The translations under genes and the position numbers were made by a program. 64,000 nt of DNA from Nordella sp. HKS 07 (lineage in GTDB: Bacteria; Pseudomonadota; Alphaproteobacteria; Rhizobiales; Aestuariivirgaceae), in the NCBI RefSeq assembly GCF_011046735.1, contig NZ_CP049258.1, positions 310,001 through 374,000 of the forward strand, read 5' to 3'. This document shows, piece by piece, positions 34,900 through 43,947 of this stretch; within the stretch, counting starts at the first letter, position 1; the number at the start of each line of letters is the position of its first letter. The notes under the pieces were generated by a model that was given only the letters and a program-made list of their open reading frames with translations, did not search any database and was not told the DNA's origin.

Positions 34900-35246
34900 A
34901 TCCCGTCCCCTGTCAGGGTTTATTGTCGCGTTTGGAAAGAGCCGCGGCAGTCGAAAATATCATCAACCTCTAGCGAACAGAAGCCGGTAGGTATCAGTAC
35001 CTCAGAAGGGCGAAAGACCGTTCATAGCCCATCGCGCCATTGCGCTACGCTGTGGATTTGGCCGCTAACGGGGCAAACCTGACATGACCGGAGTTGTTGC
35101 CTGGCTCGACCCGGTAGAGACTGACCCATCTGCGACATAAGCTGGATTGAAATGCCGCAGCGCAGCAATCCCCTGTGTACTATTCTTTTCGTTCGGAAGC
35201 AGCTCATCTCTGGTAAGATCATTGCCCGACAGTGCCTAAGGCGGAG
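34900..35246. other. Intergenic region with repeat A
   Basis: Divergent spacer between the methyltransferase and the molybdopterin oxidoreductase. Repeat A copy 6 is at 35025-35136; no gene is seen in the remainder. Confidence 0.5.
35025..35136 (+). repeat. Repeat A, copy 6
   Basis: AGCCCATCGCGCCATTGCGC, then GGATTTGGCCGCTAACGGGG, GACATGACCGGAGTTGTTGC, CTGGCTCGACCCGGTAG and CTGACCCATCTGCGACA. The most diverged copy, but every block is present. Confidence 0.65.
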
Positions 35247-37278
35247 ATGGCCATGACCGCTGGCGATGCTAAAGTCGTGCGGACTATGTGTCCCATGAAT
35301 TGCCATCCAACATTTTGCGGAATGTTGGTCGAGGTGGAAGGCGGCAAGCTGAACACTATCAGCGGCGATAAGGATAATCCAGACAGTCAGGGTTTTCTTT
35401 GCGTGCGCGGCCGCAGCACCAACGAGATCTTTGGCAATCCGAAACGATTGCTGTACCCCCCAAATTCGTGATGACCGCCGCACGAATGCCTGGCGCCGCG
35501 CGAGCTGGGATGAGGCGCTGGATTTCATCGTGGGGCGCATGCAGAAAGTCGGACCCGGCAGTGTGGGCCTGTGGGCAGGCCATGGCGGCTTCACGCCGGG
35601 TAGCGCAGTCACAATTCAGATGATGCAGCGCTTCTCCAATATCTACGGCTGTCAGGCTTGGCACCCAGCAATGATCTGCTGGGGGCTCGGCGGGTTCGGC
35701 GTGGGCCTGACGGGCGCGCTCAAGGTCAATACGAAAGAGGATATGGCTGAGAACGCAAGAATGATCGTTCTTTGGGGCTCAAACATTTCCAGTCAACCAA
35801 ACACAGCCCGACACATCATCTCGGCGCGGCGTCGCGGTGCCAAAGTCATTACGATTGATGTACGGAGAACGGAGGCGGCTGCTCAATCGGATGAAGTTTT
35901 GCTGATCCGGCCCGGGTCCGACGCTGCCCTCGCGTTGGTCGTCATGCACGTCATCGTCACCGAAAAGCTTTATGATGCGGCGTTCGTTGGATCTCACACC
36001 ACTGGATTTGAGGAATTGTCGACGCACATTCTGCCCTTCACCCCCACTTGGGGAGCAGAAGAAACGGGCGTTGAAGCAAACCAAATCATCTCGTTCGCCA
36101 GGGCGTACGCCTCCACGCGGCCAGCCATGATCTTGCTCGGCGGCAGTTCCATGCACAAGGGTGCCAACGGTTGGCATGCTGCGCGCGCAATCAGCTGTCT
36201 GCCGGCGTTGACTGGCGATTTCGGGCTTCGGGGTGGCGGACTTGGCCCACGTCATGGCGCGCAGAGCGCAGGTTTGCGGAACCTGAACGAAGGTCAAAAG
36301 CGTCCACCGGGGAACTACATTCCGAACCAAATGGTCGATATTGCAGAGGCGCTGTCCAACGGGCGGCTGAAGGTCTTGTTACTTCTGGGTACTAACATGC
36401 TGTCGTCATTCGCCGATGCCGGACAAGTCGCCGATGGCCTCGACAGGATGAACACGGTGGTCTGCGTTGATCTGTTCATGAATGAGACCGCTCGGCGGTT
36501 CGCGGATGTCGTACTGCCTGGGACCGCCTGGCTCGAGGAGTTGGGTTTCAAGGTAACAAACACGCACCTCTATCTCATGGAGCGCGCCCTCGAGCGAGAG
36601 GGTGAGACGCGTCCGATCCATGAAATCCTCAGATCACTCGCGAATTCCCTGGGACTCACTGATTTCTTTCCCTGGGGGTCGTTAGAAGAGGTACTCGATG
36701 CCATCTTGGATCACTCTACAACCGGGCATGCGACGGTAGCATCTCTGCGCGCCGCCGGCGGCTTCGTGCCGCTCAGAGTGCCCGCTGTCGCTTATGCAGA
36801 TCGAAAATTCGATTCACCGTCCGGAAAGATCGAATTCTACTCGCCTCAAGCGGAGAGATTGGGGTTACCACCACTCCCGGTGCACAAGGTTGACCAAGGC
36901 TCCCCGTATCCGCTGGCGTTGAGCTTCGGAAGGACACTGACACACTTCCATTCGTTCTACGACGAGGGACAAGCCCTGCCGTCGCTGGTAAAGCACAATG
37001 CTGCCCCACAACTTTGGATATCCAGGTTCGACGCAGATGCGCGTCGGCTCTCCGACGGTGACGCGATCAAGATTTACAATCAGCGGGGAGAGTTTCGGGC
37101 AAAGGCCCACGTTACTGACGACGTGCGCCCAGGTGTGGTCTGGATTCGCGATGGATGGGTCGGGCTCAATCACCTCACATGTGGCGATCCGGTTCTGACC
37201 GGAGACGCGCTCAGTTTGTTTCCGTTTTCGGTCGGTCAGGCGGATTATGGCGCCCAGGTCGAGGTTGCTCGGAGTTAA
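35247..37278 (+). CDS. Molybdopterin oxidoreductase (DMSO-reductase family), frameshifted
   Basis: Two frames join into one enzyme of about 677 residues. The first (ATG 35247 or 35253) holds the Fe4S4 motif MCPMNCHPTFCG...FLCVRGR. It breaks at a C6 run (35456-35461), where five C would give RLLYPQIRDDRRTNAWRRAS and lead into the second frame, read to 37278. That contains VLWGSNISSQPNTARHI (Mo-cofactor region), DVRRTEAAAQSDEVLLIRPG and the C-terminal molydopterin-dinucleotide-binding domain (ALSFGRTLTHFHSF, LSDGDAIKIYNQRGEF). The substrate is unknown; a formate-dehydrogenase- or BisC-like role is possible. No signal peptide. Shift may be real or a sequence error. Confidence 0.8.
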
Positions 37279-37305
37279 AGGGCTTTGAACTCTTGGGCAG
37301 GCCAT

Positions 37306-37611
37306 GTCTCCTTCTGGGCACACAGGAGAAGCTGATCGTCGATCTCGCCGCACGCGGCACAATCCCCGTCTTGTATCCCACACGTGACTATGCCCTCGCC
37401 GGCGGCCCGATGAGCTACGGCACGGACTTCAGGGATTCATACCGCCAGTGCGGCATCTACGCCGGGCGGGTGATCTGGGGAGAGAAGCCGGCCGACCTGC
37501 CGGTGCAGCTGTCGACCAAGTTCGAATTCGTGGTCAACCTCAAGGCCGCCAAAGCACTGGGGCTCTCGGTCCCCAACTCAAACGCAATTCCTGGCCAACG
37601 AGGTGATCGAA
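37306..37611 (+). pseudogene. ABC transporter substrate-binding protein (PF04392 type), C-terminal fragment
   Basis: The frame reads DLAARGTIPVLYPTRDYALA, GGPMSYGTDFRDSYRQCG, AGRVIWGEKPADLPVQLS, then KFEFVVNLKAAKALGLSVP. This is the last third of TrpX-like binding proteins. At 37590-37591 an extra C breaks the frame: with one C the end reads NSNAILANEVIE and stops normally. No 5' part or signal peptide is present. It lies 30 bp after the molybdopterin enzyme and is a remnant. Confidence 0.75.
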
Positions 37612-37993
37612 TGAGAGTGTTGCTTTGCTGCGATTGCTCACGGCCGGTTGTGGCCCATCGCGTCACTTCGCGGCTCTGCGGGATTTAGTCGCTATCGGGG
37701 CATAGCTGACATGGCTCGACTTGGCTGCTGGATCGGCCCGGTAGCGAATGACCCGAAGCGGATCATTTGGCCAAAGAGGCAACTGGTACGTATCTGCGCA
37801 TCGACATGCAGCGTTGCTGCGTGATAGCCGAGTTGGGTTTGAGAATTGGCGTTCAAGCCGCAATAATCGATCAAGCGATTTAAAGCATGCTATGCAGCGC
37901 GCAGGTTGACCTGGATTGATTGGACAGCTGCCTGACGTAATGCTCCTCTAATAAAAAGTCCACCGACACCTACTGTCGAAACTTAGGAGTGAG
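37612..37993. other. Intergenic region with repeat A
   Basis: Repeat A copy 7 is at 37652-37762. The following 230 bp shows no gene; ACTTAGGAGTGAG at 37980-37992 is the ribosome-binding region of the next gene. Confidence 0.5.
37652..37762 (+). repeat. Repeat A, copy 7 (full length)
   Basis: TGGCCCATCGCGTCACTTCG, then GGGATTTAGTCGCTATCGGG, GCATAGCTGACATGGCTCGAC, and GTAGCGAATGACCCGAAGCGG (listed in blocks). It is close to copies 2 and 3 in its outer parts. Confidence 0.8.
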
Positions 37994-38510
37994 ATGAACG
38001 GTATGGCCGAGGATCGAATTCATCATCGATTCGAATTCTACTCCGCCCAATACGCGCGCCTTGGAACCGATACTGCAGCCGAAATATGGCGTGAGGTTTA
38101 TGGAGAGGACCTCGGCCAGCAGGGTTGGCGAACACTTGATGAGCAGGCTCAAATCGCTGAGCTGATCGGCACCTCGTCTTGTGATGTCCTTGATATCGCC
38201 TGCGGGTCCGGTGGACCTTCGTTAGCGTTGGTGGCCAGCACTGGATGTAAGCTCACAGGCGTCGATATCGAGGCCCCGGGTATTGAATATGCGCAACGCC
38301 TGGCCCTAGAGCGCGGTCTCGCCGACAGAGCGCATTTTGTCGTGTGTGATTGCCGTAACCGTTTGCCTTTCGAGGACGAATCCTTTGACTTCGCTGTCTG
38401 CATTGACGCGATCTCTCATCTTGGAGATCGGTTTGCCGCACTGTCGGCATGGAGCCGATTGCTTCGACCAGGTGGCCGATTGCTGTTCACGGATTCTGTG
38501 GTGCTGACAC
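37994..38510 (+). pseudogene. SAM-dependent methyltransferase, C-terminally truncated
   Basis: ATG 37994 follows AGGAG by a good distance. The product has CDVLDIACGSGGPSLAL (SAM motif I), TGVDIEAPG, FVVCDCRNRLPFEDESFDFAV and LLRPGGRLLFTDSVVLT. Homology then stops and the frame runs on through unrelated sequence (nine residues) to 38539. Full-length family members have about 260-280 residues, so the C-terminal third is gone. The break coincides with the start of an inverted aldo/keto-reductase fragment. Confidence 0.75.
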
Positions 38511-38514
38511 TCTT

Positions 38515-38699
38515 GGCACCGGATCATCGCCGACAGTGAAGGTGATCCAGCTGCCGAGGCCTATGGCGGGAAGCTGCTCCCCTGAGGACGGGATGGCCCG
38601 CATCGCGGGCGGCTGTGTCGCGCCGAGCGCGCTTTCGGCCAGGCCGAAAGCCGTGCCCGATGCCAGGGCCTTCACGAATGTCCTGCGGGTTATGTCCAT
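38515..38699 (-). pseudogene. Aldo/keto reductase, N-terminal fragment with Tat-like leader
   Basis: From ATG 38699 the minus frame reads MDITRRTFVKALASGTAFG (twin-arginine leader), then SSGEQLPAIGLGSWITFTVGDD. This is the start of a family of exported aldo/keto reductases; the rest (over 250 residues) is missing. The end is the junction with the truncated methyltransferase. It probably belonged to the backbone beside the microcompartment genes before the accessory region joined here. Confidence 0.7.
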
Positions 38700-38802
38700 C
38701 ACGGCAAAGCTTCGCAAGCCGGTGGCTTACAGGGCAATGCACAAAGATGTTACGCGTTCCCGATCCGAGACTATTGTTGTCACGCCCTATCGACGATGCA
38801 GA

Positions 38803-39429
38803 CTACCCTCTTCCCTTGACGGTCTTCAGCAGCGCCACGATATGGTCGCGCGCCTTTTCAAGTTCGCTTTTTTCGCCCGACATGAACAGTCGTCCCGAGG
38901 CGCCGATCATCTGGCAGTCGACCAGCGTGGCGCCGGGCGCGATTCTCTCCGCCTCGTTCGCCGCATAGGCCGCGAACAAAGCCGGCATCATCTCGATCAG
39001 CAGCAGCGATTCGCCGGGGAGGATCATCGACGCCTCGCGGTTGCGATTGAGGATGACGGCATGGCTGTCCGTCACCTCCGGCACGATCTCGGCGAAGAGC
39101 AACTGCGGCTTGAGCTGGTCCTCGGCCTTCTGGCCGATCGCCTTCAGCACCGCCGCGCCGGCCCGGTCGACATGATCCATATCGAAGGAATGCAGCTCGA
39201 GAATGCCGAACTGCCGCTCGGTATAGAGAATGCCGGGCTCGGCTTCGGGCACCGTTTTCAACGCCACATCGCTCACATGATGAATGGCGAGCGCAGGCGC
39301 GATCTCGATAATCAGCGAATGCATCCCTTCCAGCGGCACATAGCCCCGCGCGCGGGTCGGCGATCCCATATAGGCGGCGAACTGCCGCCTTAAGGATTCG
39401 AGCTTCAAATAGACGCGGAGTTCGGCCAC
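38803..39429 (-). CDS. Microcompartment shell protein, tandem BMC (BMC-T type), first
   Basis: A 208-residue protein with two BMC-like domains. The first has IIEIAPALAIHHVSDVALKT and GILYTERQFGILELHS (residues 40-85). The second has SHAVILNRNREASMILPGESLLLIEMMPA and IGASGRLFMSGE. Such proteins form pseudohexameric trimer tiles in the shell, often with a gated central pore. It is 9 bp downstream of the BMC-H gene and last in the shell operon. It is paralogous to the BMC-T gene at 40502. Confidence 0.88.
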   Translation of the reverse strand: MAELRVYLKLESLRRQFAAYMGSPTRARGYVPLEGMHSLIIEIAPALAIHHVSDVALKTVPEAEPGILYTERQFGILELHSFDMDHVDRAGAAVLKAIGQKAEDQLKPQLLFAEIVPEVTDSHAVILNRNREASMILPGESLLLIEMMPALFAAYAANEAERIAPGATLVDCQMIGASGRLFMSGEKSELEKARDHIVALLKTVKGRG

Positions 39430-39438
39430 GGCAGGCTG

Positions 39439-39714
39439 TTACTTCGCGGTGCCGAAATGCTTGAGCACATCCGGATGCGGACGCGGGATGACATGCACCG
39501 ACACCACTTCGCCGACATTGCGCGCCGCTTCGGCACCCGCTTCCGTCGCCGCCTTCACGGCGCCGACGTCACCCTGCACCACGACCGACACCAAGCCGGC
39601 GCCGACCTGCTCGCGGCCGATGATGGTCACATTCGCCGCCTTCACCATCGCATCGCCCGCGGCGAAAGCCGCCACGAAACCACGCGTTTCGACAAAACCA
39701 ATTGCGTTAGACAT
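39439..39714 (-). CDS. Microcompartment shell protein, BMC-H (PduA/EutM-like)
   Basis: A 91-residue single BMC domain: [46 protein letters not shown] and [14 protein letters not shown] at the C-terminus. Hexamers of this protein tile the shell facets and let small substrates pass. AAAAGGAGGAC is a strong ribosome-binding site just before the ATG, fitting the need for many copies. It is the only BMC-H gene in the window. Confidence 0.95.
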   Translation of the reverse strand: MSNAIGFVETRGFVAAFAAGDAMVKAANVTIIGREQVGAGLVSVVVQGDVGAVKAATEAGAEAARNVGEVVSVHVIPRPHPDVLKHFGTAK

Positions 39715-39747
39715 GATGTCCTCCTTTTCGCAACCTGACTATTCCAA

Positions 39748-40029
39748 TCAACTCTTCTTGCCGGATTTGGCCGGAGCGCTCTGCTCATCGAGAATGCCGA
39801 TGACCAGCGCATCGACGACATTTTTTCCGTCCTTGAACCACGCTTTGGCGACGGACCCTTGCGTGATCAGCACCCGCTCGCCCACGCCGGCGCCCAGGGG
39901 ATCGAACGCCACCATGCGCTCGTCCATCTCGTCTTCTTCCTCGATGGCGATTTCGAGCAGCGCCCCGCCCGGCAGTTCGTCGAGCCTCTTGGTGGCCCAC
40001 ACTTTTCCGACGACGATTCCTGTCTTCAT
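39748..40029 (-). CDS. Microcompartment vertex protein, BMC-P (EutN/CcmL)
   Basis: A 93-residue EutN/CcmL-fold protein: MKTGIVVGKVWATKRLDELPG, then an acidic EEEDEMDERMVAFDPLGAGVGERVLITQGS segment, KAWFKDGKNVVDALVIGILD. Pentamers cap the shell vertices. It overlaps the upstream 159-residue gene by 4 bases (ATGA). One BMC-P gene per locus is usual for the small RMM-type loci. Confidence 0.95.
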   Translation of the reverse strand: MKTGIVVGKVWATKRLDELPGGALLEIAIEEEDEMDERMVAFDPLGAGVGERVLITQGSVAKAWFKDGKNVVDALVIGILDEQSAPAKSGKKS

Positions 40030-40505
40030 GAGCGATCCCTCACGATTTCAAGCTTCACCTCGCGCGCTCTGTCGCGCGCCAGCGGCGTCACCACGACGCC
40101 CTTGCCGATAAGGAGCCGGTCATGGCTCTTGCCGATTTCGGTGACCATGATCTCCGTCACCACGCCTTTGGAAATCTGATGCGGGCTGCGCGGCGTGGCG
40201 GACGCCGCGACGCTCGCTGTGCCGCCAGCACGCGACGCAAGGCCGAACTGGATCTTGCCTGACAGAACGCCGGTTCTGACGTCCTCCTGCGCCTGCAGCA
40301 GATCGCGCGCGAAGGTATTGAGATCGCCGGCGGTCTCGATCCTGATCTCCACCGGCGCCGGTTTCGGCTCGACAAGAGCCGAGCGCAGCCGCGACAGGAG
40401 CGAGCCCCCGCCCCCGGTCGCGGGACTCGATCTGACGGCCGGCAGCAATTCACGCAAGGCTTCGCGCACCAGTTGCCGGATCTCGGTCGAGGACAAGCCG
40501 CTCAT
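40026..40505 (-). CDS. Microcompartment-associated protein of unknown function
   Basis: A 159-residue protein. It starts with an amphipathic helix, EIRQLVREALRELLP (residues 8-22), followed by a Gly/Ser linker (SSPATGGGGS), the layout of an encapsulation peptide. The middle (residues 50-90) is mixed. The C-terminal half, GVVTEIMVTEIGKSHDRLLI, GKGVVVTPLARDRAREVKL, is beta-rich. Overlaps of 4 bases on both sides lock it between BMC-T and BMC-P. A gene of similar size sits at the same place in mycobacterial RMM loci (from memory); its role is not established. It may be luminal or a shell-cargo adaptor. Confidence 0.82.
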   Translation of the reverse strand: MSGLSSTEIRQLVREALRELLPAVRSSPATGGGGSLLSRLRSALVEPKPAPVEIRIETAGDLNTFARDLLQAQEDVRTGVLSGKIQFGLASRAGGTASVAASATPRSPHQISKGVVTEIMVTEIGKSHDRLLIGKGVVVTPLARDRAREVKLEIVRDRS

Positions 40506-41113
40506 GCCGCCCTCCTCATCTCGAGCGCCTGCTCGGCCGCGTGGGCAGCGGCCCTGATATTGCTCTCCTCGCCCGAGAGATAGACGCGCCCGGTGGCGCC
40601 CATCATCCGGTAGTCGACCACTTTGACATTGGCCGCCTTCTCTGCCTCATTGGCGGCGAGGATGGCATAGGCGGCGGGCTGCATTTCGAGCACGAACAGC
40701 GACTCGCTCGGCAGGATCATCGAGCCCGACTTGTTCCGGTTGATCAGCAGCGCGTGATAATTGTCAACCCGCTTGACGATCTTCGATGCCAGGATTTCCG
40801 GCTTGAGCGCGTCCTTCTCACTTGTGCCGAGCTCGGCCATGATGGCATCGCCCGCCGCGCGCACCGCCGCCGTCGAATGCGAGTGGAATTCGAGATAGCC
40901 GAACTGTCGCTCGACCACCAGGATGCCGGGCTTCACGTCGACCGTCTTCACCGCGATGTCGGTCAGGGGCTCGATGTCGAGGCCGGGCGCCACTTCGATC
41001 ACGATCGCCGCCATATTGGCGCGCGGCAGGAAGCCCCGGCAGAACGTGCCGAGATAGCACATGGTGCCGGGCTGCAGCTGATCGATGAAGATATAGGAGC
41101 GAAGCTTGGCCAT
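40502..41113 (-). CDS. Microcompartment shell protein, tandem BMC (BMC-T type), second
   Basis: A 203-residue double-BMC protein: AAIVIEVAPGLDIEPLTDIAVKT and GILVVERQFGYLEFHSHS in the first domain, HALLINRNKSGSMILPSESLFVLEM and MMGATGRVYLSGEE in the second. It is 40-50 percent alike to the BMC-T at 38803 by eye, so the pair arose by duplication. It starts one base inside the aldehyde dehydrogenase stop (TGATG), so shell and enzyme are co-translated. Confidence 0.9.
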   Translation of the reverse strand: MAKLRSYIFIDQLQPGTMCYLGTFCRGFLPRANMAAIVIEVAPGLDIEPLTDIAVKTVDVKPGILVVERQFGYLEFHSHSTAAVRAAGDAIMAELGTSEKDALKPEILASKIVKRVDNYHALLINRNKSGSMILPSESLFVLEMQPAAYAILAANEAEKAANVKVVDYRMMGATGRVYLSGEESNIRAAAHAAEQALEMRRAA

Positions 41114-42684
41114 CAGCGCGCCGTCATTTCCTTTAGTTCTTCAAGGATGATGCGGCGGATTTCCGCCCGCATATCGGCATCCTGCGTTGCCTGTCGTGCC
41201 GGCGCCGGTGAAGACACGACGCTGTCAGGGTGATTGCCAAAATCGTAATCGATCTCGCCGCGCGGCGGCACGCCGATCCTGGGCTTCTCGATGCGATCGG
41301 TCGCCTGGAAGGACGGCATCTGGATGCGGTCGTCCTTGTTCCACGCCATCTTCACCCATTGCACCAGATGGCGCGGCTCGACATTCTCCGCCACCGAGCT
41401 CCTGCCGAAATAGCCGGTGCCGATCGTCATGGTCGGCGCCAGATGCGTCTCGAAGCCCGAGGCGCCGAGGCTGTTGCCGACATTCACGCTGATGCGCAGC
41501 ACATTCATCTCCTCGCCATAGCGCAGGATGATCTGCGGATCGCGCGCATGGATGGAGGCCGAATGGCCGCCGCCCGAGCGCCGGGTCATCGCCCGGCAGG
41601 CGATCATCGCGGCTTCGCGCGTCGCCGCCACATAGAGGCCGATGACCGGGCACAGCTTCTCGCGCGACAGCGGATAGTCGTCGCCGATGCGGGCGAGCGG
41701 CGCCACCAGCACCCGGGTGCGCGGCGGCACCCGGAAGCCGGCTTTCTGCGCGATGAGCTCGGCCGGCTTGCCGATTAGCGAGATGTCGAATTTGTCCTTC
41801 GGGAACAGAGTCTTCTCAAGCAGATCGCGCTCCTCTTCGCTGCAGATATGACAGCCATTGCGCTTGAGCTCGTGGGCGAGTCCATCGGCGATGGCGCCAT
41901 GGGCGATGATGGCACTTTCATTGGTACACAGAATGCCGTTGTCGAAGGACTTCGAGTCGGCGATCGCCTTGGCGGCCTCGGCCACATCGGCCGTCTCGTC
42001 GACATAGGACGGAACATTGCCGGGCCCGACGCCGATGGCCGGGTTGCCGGAACTATAGGCGGCGCGCACCACGGGCGTGCCGCCGGTCGCGAGAATCACG
42101 TCGATGCGGTCGGACTTCATCACTGTTTCGACGATCGGCAGCGAGGGTTCGTCGACGACCTGGATGATGCCGTCGGGCGCCCCGGCATCCTCGGCCGCCT
42201 TGGCGAGGAGCCTGGCCGCGTCGGCGCAACAGCCTTTCGCCATCGGGTGCGGCGAGATGATGATGGCGTTGCGGGTCATAAGACACAGCATGATCTTGTA
42301 GAAGACGGTGGCGACCGGGTTGGTCGAAGGGGTCAGCGCGAAGACGACGCCCGCCGGCCGCGCGATCTCCAGGATCTTGCGCGCGGCATCGAGCCTGACG
42401 CCGGTGAAGTCCTGGTCTTTGTAGAGCTCATAGAGGCCGCGCGAGCAGGCCTGGTTCTTGATCAGCTTGTGCTCGGCGACGCCGAAGCCCGTCTCCTCCA
42501 CCGCCCATTGGCCATAACGCTGGGCCTGGGCATAGCCCGCCTCACCGGCCGCCTTGGCGATCCGCAACACCGCAGCCCGGTCGAGGCCGGAAAAGGCTTC
42601 GGCCGCCCAGCGCGCCTTTTCCACCATCTGCTTGGCGTGAAAGCTGGTGAAGCCTCTATCTTCGAGAAGGGGATGTATGGCCAT
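41113..42684 (-). CDS. Microcompartment aldehyde dehydrogenase with C-terminal encapsulation helix
   Basis: A 523-residue aldehyde dehydrogenase, of the CoA-acylating PduP/EutE type by sequence feel. FALTPSTNPVATVFYK (near residue 115) binds cofactor, GTPVVRAAYSSGNPAIGVGPGN is the next block, and SFDNGILCTNES holds the catalytic Cys near residue 252. The extra C-terminal tail ends EIRRIILEELKEMTAR, an amphipathic helix of the kind that targets enzymes into shells; it resembles the N-terminal helix of the neighbouring 159-residue protein. It would oxidise a short toxic aldehyde inside the compartment. First gene of the shell operon, divergent from the AraC gene. Confidence 0.92.
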   Translation of the reverse strand: MAIHPLLEDRGFTSFHAKQMVEKARWAAEAFSGLDRAAVLRIAKAAGEAGYAQAQRYGQWAVEETGFGVAEHKLIKNQACSRGLYELYKDQDFTGVRLDAARKILEIARPAGVVFALTPSTNPVATVFYKIMLCLMTRNAIIISPHPMAKGCCADAARLLAKAAEDAGAPDGIIQVVDEPSLPIVETVMKSDRIDVILATGGTPVVRAAYSSGNPAIGVGPGNVPSYVDETADVAEAAKAIADSKSFDNGILCTNESAIIAHGAIADGLAHELKRNGCHICSEEERDLLEKTLFPKDKFDISLIGKPAELIAQKAGFRVPPRTRVLVAPLARIGDDYPLSREKLCPVIGLYVAATREAAMIACRAMTRRSGGGHSASIHARDPQIILRYGEEMNVLRISVNVGNSLGASGFETHLAPTMTIGTGYFGRSSVAENVEPRHLVQWVKMAWNKDDRIQMPSFQATDRIEKPRIGVPPRGEIDYDFGNHPDSVVSSPAPARQATQDADMRAEIRRIILEELKEMTAR

Positions 42685-42712
42685 GCAAGGAGGCTACGGC
42701 ATCGCGCCAGGC

Positions 42713-42744
42713 GCGGCTTGACACCAAACCCGGCCAGCTTGACA
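42713..42744. promoter_or_regulatory. Paired TTGACA direct repeats (probable AraC-type operator, shell operon)
   Basis: GCGGCTTGACA at 42713-42723 is followed by GCTTGACA at 42737-42744; the two TTGACA hexamers are exactly 21 bp apart, two helix turns. They lie in the 219-bp divergent spacer, 34-60 bp upstream of the aldehyde dehydrogenase ATG. The same arrangement, with the identical 11-mer, occurs at 47595-47626 in front of the aminotransferase operon. AraC-type activators bind such phased direct repeats. The second TTGACA could also act as a -35 box for the AraC gene. Confidence 0.6.
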
Positions 42745-42903
42745 TCAGTTCTCGGAAATTAAATTAGGGACATGATAAAGTAGGTACCCGAGGACGCTCC
42801 TCCACTCTATGGTGTCCCTGATTTTAACGCGCAGACCTCTGAGAAGTTGCCTCGCCGCTTTTTCCATGTCACGCTGCCGCCCAAAGAAAAATAAGGGCGT
42901 CTT

Positions 42904-43932
42904 ATGCGGCCTAGGGAAGAAAGCGCCAATCCGGGGATCCTGGCCTCGGCAGCGACCGGCATCGCCGATCATATCGCGCGCTGGGGCGGCGATATCGACC
43001 GGGTCTGCGGTGCGGCGGGCGTCGATCCAGCCTGCGTCGGGCAGCCCACTTTGAGTCTCGAGCTTGCCGCCTTCTGCTCCCTCTTCGAGGAAGCCGCCCG
43101 CGATACCCGCAATCCCAATTTTGGCCTTTGGTTCGGCAACAGCTTCAAGCCGCGCGATCTGGGCCTCATCGGCTATACGGCCGTCTCCTCCCCGACGCTT
43201 GGCGCGGCGCTGGAGAATTTCGTCGGCCTGTTCGGGCTCCACCAGCAGTCGACCCATATGGCGATCGCCGATGCCGGCAATGGCCTCGCCCGCCTCGAAT
43301 ATCAGATCCGCATGCCCGATATCCTGGCGCGCCGCCAGGACGCCGAGCTCTCGCTCGGCATGTTCCTCAACATCATCCGCGAATGCCTGGGCGCCAGCTG
43401 GGCGCCGGAGGAAGTGCATTTCGAGCACCCCAAGCCCGAGGCCTGGCGCGAGCATGAAAGCGCTTTCGACGCGCCCGTTTATTTCTCCCAGTCGACCAAT
43501 GCGCTGGTCTTCAAGCGCGAGCTGTTCGGGCGTCCGATGCCGGCGCCCGACCTGAAGCTTCTGTCAATCACCCGCATGTGCCTGATGAGCGTCGGTACCC
43601 GGCCGGTGCCGCGCCAGACGCTGAAAGACCAGATCCGTTCCGCCGTCCGCGCCCGCCTCGCCGAGGGCTATCCGGCCCTCGAAGCGGTGGCGGAGGCCAT
43701 CAAGTCCTCGCCCGCCGCCATCCAGCGCGAGCTCGCGCGCGACAATCTCAATTACAAAGACCTGGTCGAGGAGACGCGCCGCGACCTGGCGCTCGTTTAT
43801 GTAAACCAGCGCGAGCTTCCCTTCTCGGAGATCGCCTTCCTGCTCGGCTACTCGGAACTCTCCGCCTTCTCGCGCGCCTTCCACCGTTGGACCGGCACGT
43901 CGCCGCGCAATTACCGGGCTGAGAAGGCCTGA
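42904..43932 (+). CDS. AraC-family transcriptional regulator
   Basis: A 342-residue regulator. The N-terminal ~190 residues match the arabinose-binding-domain-like part of OruR/ArgR-type AraC proteins (FGLWFGNSFKPRDLGLIGYTAVSSPTLGAALENF). The C-terminal HTH pair has ALEAVAEAIKSSPAAIQREL and PFSEIAFLLGYSELSAFSRAFHRWTGTSPRNYR. The gene is divergent from the microcompartment operon and convergent with the aminotransferase-kinase operon. It probably senses the substrate and activates both through the phased TTGACA repeats. The long leader (about 160 bp from the repeats) leaves its own promoter open. Confidence 0.92.
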   Translation: MRPREESANPGILASAATGIADHIARWGGDIDRVCGAAGVDPACVGQPTLSLELAAFCSLFEEAARDTRNPNFGLWFGNSFKPRDLGLIGYTAVSSPTLGAALENFVGLFGLHQQSTHMAIADAGNGLARLEYQIRMPDILARRQDAELSLGMFLNIIRECLGASWAPEEVHFEHPKPEAWREHESAFDAPVYFSQSTNALVFKRELFGRPMPAPDLKLLSITRMCLMSVGTRPVPRQTLKDQIRSAVRARLAEGYPALEAVAEAIKSSPAAIQRELARDNLNYKDLVEETRRDLALVYVNQRELPFSEIAFLLGYSELSAFSRAFHRWTGTSPRNYRAEKA

Positions 43933-43947
43933 CTGTCGGGACTTGTC

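Noticed and set aside
38449-39393. A 314-codon plus-strand frame across the junction and the first shell gene
   Set aside because: Antisense to a clear BMC-T gene and to the aldo/keto-reductase fragment.
42718-42767. TTGACA at 42739 with AAATTA 17 bases on as a simple promoter
   Set aside because: Possible for the AraC gene, but the paired, phased repeats shared with the second operon fit an operator better; not listed as a promoter.
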